In this document: piece by piece, positions 45,729-56,800 of the stretch
How positions within the stretch are numbered: position 1 is the stretch's first letter
Layout of the letters: each line of letters starts with the position of its first letter
Assembly (NCBI RefSeq): GCF_963576675.1
Contig: NC_088911.1
Location: 86,643,256-86,707,255 of the forward strand
Direction: 5' to 3'
Origin: Euphorbia lathyris
Taxonomy: Eukaryota; Streptophyta; Magnoliopsida; Malpighiales; Euphorbiaceae
DNA: 64,000 nucleotides
Translations under genes and position numbers: made by a program
The notes under the pieces: model-generated
Database searches by the model: none
Seen by the model: only the letters and a program-made list of their open reading frames with translations
What the model was told of the DNA's origin: nothing

Positions 45729-47673
45729 ATGGGAAGAATTTTTGTGGTAGAGTTGGAAGGCAGATCTTACAGATGCAAGTTTTGCACTACCCATTTAGCC
45801 CTTCCTATTGATCTTGTCTCCAGGGTATATTTCTATCATTCCCCCCAATTTTTCATTCCTTTAATCAATTCATACTATTCCAGTTCAAATTATGCAGAAA
45901 ATTGTGTATTTCTTCGCTGATGTTCTTCCTTGTTTGTACTTGTACAGTCTTTTCATTGCCGCAGGGGAAAGGCTTACCTCTTCAATACTGTGTACGTTTT
46001 TTTTGATAGTTTTCCTTATTTATTGGCTTGGCACTTAGGCTTAATTCTAAATAGTTTCAAGCTTTTGGCACTTGTAGTTATGTTAACCGTTTTTGTTATC
46101 GAAATTTGACTAGCTTGTGGTTCATGAATTGCTTTTTATTTCTGTTCAACTCCTTCCATGGCTAAGTTTGAATATATAATTATGGGCTAATGAAAATTGG
46201 AATTTCGCATCAGTTTTCAGGTTTCTTATCGTTGTGTAAATGAATGTTCTTGTTCACTAGAAAATTCTATCATATTGTTTGAATAATACTTTCTTATTCA
46301 TCTTTAATGCTGTTTTCCTTCCTAATTGCATAAGATTTTAATGCCCTTATGTGTGGATTATTTCCTGTTTGAAGTTTTTTTATTGCAGCCTATCATGATA
46401 TTACCAAACCATCATTTCCTTTTCGGAATTAAGCTCATTTAATGACCCGTCTCTGTTACTCATTAGCATAACTATGTGACATGTCGAATTGATGGCTTTA
46501 ACAGTTCTAATTAATTGTTTAGCGTTTACTGGAATTTCTACCTTCATTTGTGATGATTTATCTCTAACTCCCATCTTACTCATGCTGCTTCAATTCATAA
46601 ATCTGAAGTTGCAGTAGTCAAGCATTAGATTATTTTTTTGGTGGATAACTGTAATAAACCAGGAAAAGAACTTGAATGGTTCTCACTGGAAACCAGAGAT
46701 TTTCAGCTAAAACTTTCTCATTCACACTCTGTAATTTTCCAGCTTATCTTAGCAATTTGATTACATGCTTGTGGCATCAATTTGTAAGTTCACACCGTTC
46801 ATCTTCTCAAGAAATTATGGATAAGTAGGAATTTCGCTCGGATTGTGACTAGGAGCTGTAGTACAAGTTATTTGTGTGATTCTTGATCAACTTGTATTAA
46901 GATAATAATTCTTCTTCTCTTGCAAACAAACCAACCCAAGACAGATACATATGAAGTGCACATGCATATATCTCAATATGTAGGCCGGCAAATGAATGGA
47001 ATCGCATTTAAGACAAGGATTTTGAGCAATTCCCTCTAGCGAATATCGGCTGGTGTACCCTTACAACTGTAGTGCAGTACGTACATGATAAGGTGACAAA
47101 GGTTCATAATGTGGAGTTTGTAATTTCAGGGTGAACGTTTCAATTGGAGCAATGGAGGAGAGAATGATGCTTTCGGGATTACATACTGTAGCTGATATAT
47201 TTTGCTGCTGTTGTGGACAAATTGTAGGCTGGAAATATGTACTTTACTCTCACTCTCCTTGTCTCATGTTTTGATGCTATGAAAATGATCATAGACTTTA
47301 GTTGGATCATTGTTGGAATATAATTTGTTTAGCCGGTTAAGATACTTGGCTCCAGAGTATTTATTTATTTATTTATTCTATGCTGGTTTCGCAATGTAAT
47401 GTAATTAATGCTAGTTCTTTCTTTCTGTATTCTTACTCAGGAGGCAGCACAAGAAAAAGGGCAAAAGTATAAAGAAGGGAAGTTTGTTCTTGAAAGGTAT
47501 GTATGCCTCTTATTCTGAAGCTATGAGTCTATCCTTTTTTCTTTTTAGAAAGGTTTCTTCTTGTTGACATGAATATGATATGGCACAGAGGGAGGATTGT
47601 TGATGAGATGGACTTGTCACCCGGAGTCTTTACTGACAACCGGACAGGTATGAGCGATGGCGAAGATGCGTAG
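45729..47673 (+). CDS. Yippee-like zinc-binding protein (5 exons, 129 aa)
   Basis: Exons by splice consensus and protein continuity: 45729-45824, 45948-45991, 47130-47238, 47441-47496, 47589-47673. Introns are GT-AG and the total is 390 bases with no stop before the end. The protein starts [16 protein letters not shown]. It has the two Cys pairs of the Yippee fold (C16-x2-C19 and C72-x2-C75), which bind one zinc ion, and the family signatures [11 protein letters not shown] and [20 protein letters not shown]. Plant members are about 105-130 residues. Yippee proteins are small, highly conserved proteins of unclear biochemical role, with a fold related to the cereblon substrate-binding domain. 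After the core it has an acidic tail ([14 protein letters not shown]). It looks functional. Confidence 0.93.
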
Positions 47674-48149
47674 GATCAACTAATTTCATATTATAGATAA
47701 TGCTTGTGCAAAAATAATGTACAACTTCATTTCTACATATGTATATGTGCAAACTGAATTTGTTCGAGGGGAATTATAGGTAGCTACGAAAAGAAGAACC
47801 AAACGACATTAAATGTTATTCTAACTCGTTCTTTTTTGGAATTTAAATTTATAGTTTAGGATAAACAAAAAGTAGGAAAAAGGACCAATGGAAGTAAGGT
47901 TTACATGCAAGACTTGTAACTATAAGTAAAAGAAACAGCTGAGTTAAATAATCTGTTGAACCGTTGCTTTGTCATGCAACATGAAATTTTGAATAAAATC
48001 TTACCATTTCATAGATCAGTAATTGCAGTGCAATCTCCACTGATGCAAACAAAATAATAAACTTGCAATGTTAAAACTGTAATTCTCTTTAAACAAATTT
48101 TATTAGCTCAAATCAGCAAGAAGAGCATCGCTAAGAAATGGAGGTGGAC
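47674..48149. other. 3' flank of the Yippee gene, no further gene
   Basis: Probable 3' UTR and AT-rich spacer. I see no domain or repeat here. Confidence 0.5.
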
Positions 48150-48720
48150 AAGTCTACAGAGCTAAACAGTGAGCCTTAGAGTTCGTTGAACGCTTAACAA
48201 AAGAGATAGAACAATTATCTAAAACTCTAAGTAACGAAACACAGTCAAATACTATATCAGAAAGATAAGATAAATGGTACAAATACTGCTGAAAGGCTTG
48301 CACTACCGAAAGACAATCAGAAATGATAGTTACATTGTTATAATTAGATGCTTTAATCCAAGAAAGACCTTCCACAATGTTATAGTTAGAAGCTTTAATC
48401 CAATAAAGGGCTTCGTGAACAATGATAGTTTCTGTCACTATTGGATCCAAAAACAACAATTACTAAGTGGGGCATGGAAGCAAAAAGGTAGGTTTCTCGA
48501 TGATCCTAAAAGAAAAAAACAACCGAATAATAACCCTCTTCATAAAAGAACATGTGACATCCACATTGCAAGTAAATGAACCTTCCAAAGAGCCCTGCCA
48601 TGCTGACGGGTCGAACACTGCAACTGGAATAGGAAAATTCTTTAAAGACTATCGATTGCCAATCTAGTTGGAGTTGCACAGAAGTTAAAAATATTAAAAA
48701 AAAAACTTTGTTGCCCATAT
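48150..48720 (-). pseudogene. LINE-type RNase H domain remnant
   Basis: Minus strand. 48154-48459 reads IISDCLSVVQAFQ, DIVFDCVSLLRVL, SISFVKRSTNSKAHCLA, the RVT_3/RNase H pattern of plant L1 LINEs. A 14-codon unit around WIKASNYN is duplicated in tandem. Upstream (48460-48720) only pieces such as CNVDVTCSF remain, with stops. Confidence 0.65.
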
Positions 48721-49548
48721 TTATTGATTCAACTTTTTATTTATTTGATAATAATCTTCATAAACCAACGTTTTTATAGCAGAAAGAATGTGACTTAATG
48801 TGTATTGATCATATAATATGACATGTATTATGAACAAGAAATAATCTCTAGAAACACATGTAATATGAAACAGAAGGAGTATACCGATAGATGTAATTAA
48901 ATTATAAAACTAATCTAATTATCTATTCTTTTTAAAAATAATAATACATATGCACATATACTTTTCCACTAGTTTAAATAAAATAGGGTAAATTATAAAA
49001 CTAGGTTAAATGGGAGGTTCATTTATATATGTAACCCATTTACTCAACCTACTATATATCTAGACTGATTTTGTGTGACTTTCCCATAATACCTCTAACC
49101 TTCTCACTTCCCCCTTACGCGAACGTTCTCTCCCCTCTTCTCATTGGTTGCGCGAAACGGTTGGCAGCTCCTCCATTAATGATTCCAAGACTTTTAATCT
49201 TCCTATCTTCGTTTAAATTGCACGAAATCTGCACAATTTCTCCAAATCACAATGTATTTCTCTTCTTCCTCTCTCCATCTCTTGATTCTGCAACTTCCTA
49301 ATCCTAGAAAACGAAGTCATGGTTCTTCATCTTCCATTTCCTGTTCGTTTCTTGGTTTCTTTCTTCTTGTGACAATCGAAGAAATGGTGATCCTACGTTA
49401 TTTTGATCGTTTTTCCCAGTTTATCATATTGTTTTCGTCGAAAAATGTAAGTATATACTGTTTTTTCTGCGTTTTTCCCATAAATAAATTCACTTAGCAT
49501 ATGCGGTTTTCGCAAAGTCTGTGCGGAGAAATTTATCGATTTCACTTT

Positions 49549-49626
49549 GCGAAACGATGATTACGCGAAGTTTGCGAGGTAATTCAATAAATTTCTCTCG
49601 CAGACTCCGCGAAATCATCGTTTCGC
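49549..49626. repeat. Perfect 14-bp inverted repeat inside the MULE-type element
   Basis: GCGAAACGATGATT (49549-49562) and its exact inverse AATCATCGTTTCGC (49613-49626) are separated by 50 bases that contain further CGCGAA words. Confidence 0.85.
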
Positions 49627-49933
49627 GAAGTCAGAGTGTAGTAAAATCACCATCTTCCTTGCACATTTATGTTCGCATACTTAGCGAATCCTCGTTTCGC
49701 GAAGCCAAATCTTCATTTTTCTGACTAACACGATTAAATTTTTCTGAAGGTGGTTGAATACATAATATTCATTCCTGGAAGCCGGCATGCTGGGGTGCCA
49801 TGAGAGACATCCATTCCAAAAGGCCTGGACTTCCAACCATCGGTTGTGAATAGGAGCTTACACCGTGGGACACGTCCATCCCTCAGTGATGAATAATAGC
49901 CTATGTATCGTGAGACATCCATCCATCGGTGGT

Positions 49934-50088
49934 GAATAAGAGCCTATGTATAATGAAGTGATTTGTTAGGAGTTTATTGTGGCAATCTTGTTCTGTACCG
50001 TGAGACACATCCATCCATCCATCGGTATTGAATAGGAGCCTATGTATTATGAAGTGATTTGTTAGGAGTTTATTGTGGCAATCTTGTT
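49934..50088. repeat. Tandem repeat of 96-bp period inside the MULE-type element
   Basis: A 59-bp segment (TGAAGTGATTTGTTAGGAGT ... CAATCTTGTT) recurs at 49934-49992 and 50030-50088. The intervening GTGAGACAYATCCATCCATC phrase also recurs upstream near 49900. Confidence 0.8.
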
Positions 50089-50735
50089 GTAAATTTTGAT
50101 AATGTTATGATTTTAATGTTAGAATCCGTTGTTGTTTGACATTTTTTGTTATATACCACTTCGCGAATTAGCTTCAAAACGCATCTAGGCTTCGCATATG
50201 CTAATTAAATTCATCAAGTAAACCAAACATTAGCTTCGCATATTCTGGAATCTGCGAAGTCAGATGGGAGGGAGACAGATGCGCGTAAATATTGAGGGTA
50301 TTATGAGAAAGTCACACAAAATCAGTCTAGATATGTAGTAGGTTGAGTAAATGGGTTAAATATGTAAATGAGCCTCCCATTTGACCTAGTTTTGTAATTT
50401 ACCCAATAAAATATTATCAAAGTTAAATTATGAAGTGCAACAGAAATTACCATGGGCCTCGGATTGGTTTGGATGCAGGGAAGGCAGGACGACAAGTCGT
50501 TTGTAGAAAAAGCCGATTGAAGAGATGACCTAACCATTTTTCCTTGTTTAAGATAGTATTTCTTTTTCTCGTTCATTTCATATTTCCATCTCAATCTCAT
50601 CACCGTTTTATGAATTTTAGTTTCTGTTTTATTTGTTTTTCGATTTTTATCATTTTCGCTTTTCTGGTTTGATTTTGCTTCTTGCAGGGATTTAGACATT
50701 CATACAAAGAAATCGATAGGAATACGAAAACCCCT

Positions 50736-53180
50736 ATGGCAAAATCTTCTTCTTCTACTAGAAAGAAACGCCCCAAATATTCCTCCCTGGTCTCTCCTCT
50801 CTCTCTCTCTCTCTCTCGTGTTCTTTCAGTTACATATTTCTGCCATTTACTTTTCTCTGAAAGTAATTTCATTTTTCTATTTCAGTTCTATAAATTATTT
50901 TCCTCACATTTGTATGTTTTTTAAGGATTAGATTTTCTGATTTATTAGTCTATTTTTCCTTGCAAGTCGAGCTCTTAAAGATTGAATCTGTTTGTTGATT
51001 GGATAATTTTTCTGTTGTGGTCTTATATTAGGAAAAGACAAGGTTCTTTTTGTAGGTATATGTATATATCTGCATTTTCTAAGCACATAAACACATATGG
51101 TATATTAATCTAAGTTTCTGCAATTGTTTACAATTAGAATCTACATTCTAACACAAAAGTGTAGTTGACACATTAAAACTTATTTGTTTCAACTGTCTCT
51201 CTTTTATGTGTGTTTGTATTGGATCTAGATGACAGAAAGAGAGTAAACTGTCACTTATTAGGTACATGAAAATACCAATTTACTGATCTCTGTAGAATTT
51301 ATTGTGTTTGTCTTTGTGTATCACAATGACATTTATATAATGTATAATAAGCCATGCATTGATCATTTAGGATCGTGCAAGGAAGAGAAGTAAGACGAAA
51401 AGAGCTAAAGCAAAAAAGCTTAGGCGTTATGATGATTCAGATTCTTATTCTACCGATGATTCAAGAAGTTCAGCATCTATTTCTTTGAGCTCTGAGGATA
51501 GTTATAGAGGTAGAAAGTCTAGGTCTTGCATTCGTAAGGATGCAAAGGGGACTAAAAGGAGGGCACGCTCGCACTCGTCCAGCAGTGAAGAGTCCCTTCT
51601 CTTGAGAAAGAGAAAAGGGTCAAGGAAAAAAGTTGATTCTGAGGTGAGGAAGAAAACTCTCAAGCATAAGAAGAAGAAGAAGACAAAGACGAAGAAGAAG
51701 TCTCGGAGAGATTCCAGTATCAGTTCTAGGAGTTGTTCAACTGGTCAGAGTTCAAGTGATAGCAGTGATGAGAGTGAATATGGGCGCCGTAGGGGCAGGT
51801 CTAAAAAGAGGGAGAACACCTTAAAAAGTTCTAAGAATGTTAAAAGCAGAAGTAAAAAGAGGAGATATAGGTCAAGGAGTGGCTCCTCTTGTAGTAGAGA
51901 TAGTGGTAGTGATTACTGGAGAGAGGAGAAAGTGACGGATGGGAACATTCCAAAGCGGCTAAAATCAGTTATTACCTTTACAAAGGATGACAATGAGGAA
52001 AGAGAATTAGACGAGCATAAGGAGGAGATTATATATGAAGATGATGGTTATCCATCTAGCAGAAGCAATGATAGTTACGACGGTGTGAATAAGAGGATTT
52101 CAGACAATCAGTCTCCTGTTGCATCTGAAACGAAAAGGTCCACGGAGAATGAGAAAACAGAAGATCCTTTTGACATCAAAACCACAGAACTCTCCAGTAG
52201 ATATTTGGGTGGAGATGATCAGGCTGTGGAGGGTAAACCTGCTTCTGATGGGTTTGGGACAAATGATTCCTTAGGGGAGAAGACTGATGAAATTGCCAAG
52301 ACTAGTGGTAAAGTAAATGATGATTTGGAGACAATTTTAAGACAAAAGGCTTTGGAAAATCTTAAAAGGTTCCGAGGAGTAAATGCAAGGAATAATGCTA
52401 CTAAAAAAGATGAGGATTGTGGTGCTTTGAAATCGCCATGCCCCAGAAAGGCTGACTTAAGCCAAAATGATCCCAAGGATGAAGGAGTTGAGGGAGATTC
52501 TGTGCATTATGTGCAAGAAGAGAAGATTGTTGATGGTAAGCATGGAGGTAACGGATCTACTTCTGTTGAGAACAATGTTTGTCTAACCAACAATATTGAT
52601 GTTGCCAAAACGGACAAGGTGCATACGACTTTAAGACGTGGATTTAACAAGCAAAGGCTGGTAACATCAGCACTGAACCAAGCACTATCAAATCGTACCA
52701 CCAGTACAGTGGAAGCACCAAAGGTAAATTTGGTGAATGAGAATGGTTCGGATAAGGTCGGTGTGACTTGTGTTGGTGGCAAGACTAACAGTGACAAAGT
52801 TAACAATGCTGCTGCCAAGTCATCCACAGGAGTAGATGCTGGATTGAATAGATTGCAAGGTGAAGATGAGGAGAGGCCGCGTGTGGAACAGAGGAGTACC
52901 GCTCGTGATGATGCCTGTGGATCTAATTCTGCAGCACAAGCAAGTGAAGGACAAGCAGATAGTAAGGAGGGTTCACAACTGGAACGGAAGACAATGTCTG
53001 TGATGCGGGGTGGGGAAATGGTACAGGCAAGTATTCTAATTTAAAGTAGTTGTGAACATTCGGTGTAACTTTATTTGGTTTTTAAAATTGAAGCAATTTC
53101 TCTCTCTCATCTAGGTGAGCTACAAGGTATACATCCCCAAAAAAGCTCCAGCTTTGGCTAGGAGGCAACTCAAGAGGTGA
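50736..53180 (+). CDS. Arg/Ser/Lys-rich nuclear-type protein (3 exons, 591 aa)
   Basis: Exons 50736-50789, 51371-53026 and 53115-53180; all three are in phase and give one frame of 591 codons plus stop. Intron 1 is GT-AG; intron 2 starts with GC (CAG|GCAAGT) and ends in AG. Residues 1-160 are rich in Arg, Ser and Lys (KKKKKTKTKKKSRR; many RS and SR pairs), typical of nuclear splicing-related proteins. A conserved-looking helix DDLETILRQKALENLKRFRG lies at about 335-354. The C-terminus ends MSVMRGGEMVQ then VSYKVYIPKKAPALARRQLK. I recognise this layout from uncharacterised plant SR-like proteins but cannot assign a function. The first ATG after a probable 5' UTR intron acceptor (GCAG near 50688) was chosen. 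Confidence 0.75.
50797..50817. repeat. CT microsatellite at the start of intron 1
   Basis: About ten CT units just after the donor site of intron 1 of the SR-like gene. Confidence 0.9.
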
Positions 53181-53868
53181 TATTGTTTTTGGTGGAATTC
53201 CCTTTTTTTTTTTTAGAATGTTTGTCATTATCTCTGCAAAAGAACGACTCAAGGTAAGTATCTTATTTCTGATGCAGGAATGTTGTGTTTTTGTTTAATG
53301 TGAGGTTTTGGTAACACTTTTCTTGTGGGATGTAATAAATAATTTAACATTTATAACAAAATCATTTGAATAGTTACTAATTTATGTGCTTCTCATGGAG
53401 TAAGAAGATTTTTAATTACAATTGTTAATTTTGAGGGGAAGAAGAGTAAAAGAGATGGTGTCATCTATATACTATCTTAATTGATTGATGAATTCTAGTA
53501 ACAAGAAATCAAGATTAGTAGATGTGATTGAAAATTTGGAAATGCCATAATTGGGAGGCAAATATATCAATTGATCTACAATATCTGAGCAAACTTGGGC
53601 AATCCAAAAGAAAGGAAATGTTAATGTCTAAATTCATTCTCAAGAACTACACTTTGACATTGGCACTTTGTCAGATATATATGTCTGAAAACACTGCAAG
53701 ATCTGCTTCATGATGCAACCAACACATTCCAAGGTGATTGTGCAAAAATATCATATTGGCTTCCCAATCACATTAATGAAAAGAAGCTTGGATGGCGATT
53801 GTCAATAAATTCTTCTGCTGATACTTTCAACGATGCTTGACAATCTTCTTCTTCACATTCGATGAAGA
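53181..53868. other. Convergent 3' spacer between the SR-like and PrmA-like genes
   Basis: Only the two 3' ends meet here; short ORFs have no domain. The 3' UTRs are expected within it, but I cannot place poly(A) sites with confidence. Confidence 0.5.
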
Positions 53869-56800
53869 TCAAGATTTAGTTTTCTTTCTTCCACTTACAC
53901 AGGACCAACCATCCATCTCTGACACTGATATGTCTTCCAAGAGCACAGAATATCGGCCTATGATATATGGAAGCTGCACGAACACGAAAGACAGCGTTTA
54001 AAAGCTATAGACAAAAAGATCATGATTTTTGATAGGTACCTAATGTAATTGGCTATGTCAACTACAGCCATCATAAATCAATTACCTGCTCAGATAGAAT
54101 ACCAGACAAGCAAACAAGTGCCCTGGGTCTTGCATAAGAAACAATGTGATCTGCCAATTCAAGTAAAGGATTTAGAAGTATATTAGCAACTACCACGTCG
54201 TATTTCGCTCTTTCGGAGACAGCATTAGAACTTGGGTCTTTGACAACTTCATCTATCTTTTCATTTCCCATACAAGATGAGGGATTGCTGGGAACCAGGA
54301 GCAGTTCCATTCTCTCAGGTCCTATGTTGTTTAGAGCAGCATTATGACGTGCTGATGCAATAGCTTGTGGATCTACATCAACTCCAACCGACAATGAAGC
54401 ACCAAACTGCATTCTCGTACAAAATGATATATCTTAGGAATCACTTGGCAACATAAGATTTTTCTTACTGCTCACAAGAAAAGCACATGTCCAAGCATAA
54501 AAATTAAAATGAAAGCAATATGCAAAATTAAGGAACTTGGTGAGAAAATGACAATCTGCAGAAACCAGCCTCCGAAGAAAAGATTCTGGTAAAAAGAATG
54601 TGTAACTCGTACATCAAATCAAATGATGAAGTCGTCATTATATATATAAAAAGAAAATTGATGAAGTGATTAACAATAGTTATAGATGTTAATAGCAAAC
54701 AAACAATAGTTAAATTATTCATGATACAATCAAGTGATGCATGTTTGTTTGTCTTAAAGCCTCTAGGTAAACCATCTGAAACATCAAATGGTCATTTGGC
54801 TCTCACTACTTTGTTCACAAGAATATAGGGCTGTAAATGAACAGAGCCGCTCATGAGCGGCTCGGTGATCGGCTCGATAAAAGCTCGGCTCGACTCGGCT
54901 CGATTTGTAAACGAGTCGCTAGTGAACACGATTTACTGGCTCGGTTCGTAAACGAGCCAAGCTTGAGCAGGCCAAAGCTCGGCTCCAAAGCTCGCGAGCA
55001 GGCTCGATTAGAACATTTATGAACAAATTTTAGTTTTATAGAAAACTATATAGTTTTGTGTTAGTTCACAAATATCTAAACTTAATATTATTTCATTTGC
55101 TATTAGATGAGTTCGTTCACAAACATAATAAATGAGTAATAGACGAACTATTTGTAAGCATCTTGTTTATTTATTCACGAAGTTTGCTTGTGAGCTTGTT
55201 TATATACACAATTAAAGAGTTATTTGTGAGCAAACTTCACAAATATAATTAACAATGTACTCACAAACAATTCATGGTTAGATAATTTTCTTAATGAACC
55301 AAGTCCAAAAGAGGATTTTGGGCTCGAAACAAGCTCGAAGCTCGGCTCAAGCTCGTTGAGCAAGCTAAAGCTCGGCTCGGTCTCGGCTCGTTAATTTTAT
55401 AGCAAGCTCGGCTCGGGCTCGAGCTCGTTAATTTTATAGCGAACCGAGCTTGAACAGGCCAAAGCTCGGCTCGGCTCGTTTACAGCCCTACAAGAATATA
55501 AGCAAGTATTATACATAAATAGAGCATCATAGAAAATACTGAGCAAATAATTTACTCAGCCAGGCCTTATTGCTATTGAATCTTGAACTCAACGCATTTT
55601 GCAAATTTAATAGGAACTACTTTTTATCAACCATTCAATAGGTCATAGGAACATTGGTGTTTGTATCTATTCCATTTGCTTATGTAATTTCTTGTCAAAT
55701 TTTCCTTTGATTGTCGAGTTAGAAGGTTTGAGGGCGAGCCTTGGCGCAACGGTAAACGTTGTTGTCATGTGACCGAGAGGTCACGGGTTCGAGTCTTAGG
55801 AGTGGCCTCTTGCCAAAAAAAAAAAAATTGGCAGGGGAAGGCTTGCTCCCAGTACATCCTTGTGGTGGGACCCCTCCCGGACCCTCGCTTAGCGGGGACG
55901 CGTAGTGCACCGGGCCGCCCTTTTTTTTGTCGAGTTAGAAGGTTTCTCAAAGAAAAACAATAGAATCCAAGATTTAAATGGTGCATTTTAAAACTGGTCG
56001 AATATAGGCCGAAAGATCTAGAATTAGATGCAGGCAGAGGAACTGCACATGCAGAATGAGAGAACGGTTTTGAGAATTTGAAATACCCAAACACACTGCT
56101 TGGATCTCACGTTTCATTTCACATTGCTTAGAGAAAAGCCTTTGGTGATTGCTTTTGGCTTCATGTACCACTTAGTTGGTTTTGCAAGAGGAGATAGACT
56201 ACATGCTATGGACCTACCAATTTAGATTAAATTTTAAATGCAAAAATTCATTACCTTAACTGCTGCAATTCCAAGAATTCCGGAACCTGTGCCGTAGTCC
56301 AAGAAAAGTTCTCCTCCTTTTATCATACCTCGTAGCAGCAGTAGACATAGCTTTGTAGTAGGATGCTCCCCAGTTCCAAATGCTAATCCAGGATTCAGAA
56401 TTATATTTGTTGCTCCAGCATCCTATAAGGGATAAGCATGATATGATAAATAACTACCAGTATAACTAACTAACTATTACTCACATCTTAACAGGCATGT
56501 ATTGTTAAGCTCACGCTGTTCTTAGCATTCCTGTCACTACTGTAGTAAGCATAGTGTGGAAGCGAGTATTTGTGAGGCAGCCGGAACTTTAATATGTGCT
56601 CGTATGTAAATTCAATTTTGTGACAAATCCAACAGTCTAAAGAATTTGTAGTAGGTAAAATACAACTTAATGCTCACCACTAGATGAAAAGTAAATGAAG
56701 GTGAACGCCTGAACGGCAGGCACAAGGCTTACTAAGTTTTGTTGAAGGAAAAAGGAAATCTATGCCTACATATGGTGAGCAGTTCTCCAATAACATGAAA

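Larger units (their letters stand above)
48986..50404. mobile_element. MULE-type element, 1.4 kb, with long inverted termini
   Basis: The termini are inverted copies of about 120 bp starting GGGTAAATTAYAAAACTAGG. A perfect 9-bp duplication AATAAAATA flanks it (48977-48985 and 50405-50413). Inside there are a perfect 14-bp hairpin, many TTCGCG/CGCGAA words and a 96-bp tandem repeat. No transposase motif is visible in the short ORFs, so it is non-autonomous or a carrier of captured DNA. Confidence 0.85.

Noticed and set aside
45729..45920. 63-codon unspliced ORF as the Yippee gene product
   Set aside because: The reading after 45824 is intron; splicing at consensus sites restores the complete Yippee domain.
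50322..50699. 125-codon minus-strand ORF
   Set aside because: It runs from the inverted terminus of the MULE-type element into the 5' UTR of the SR-like gene; no domain.
53528..53713. 61-codon ORF between the convergent genes
   Set aside because: No domain, AT-rich, and in the expected 3' UTR overlap of two well-supported genes.
55740..55800. tRNA-like sequence with A and B boxes
   Set aside because: It is the head of an Au SINE with a target duplication and a T-run tail; no acceptor stem closes it as a tRNA gene.
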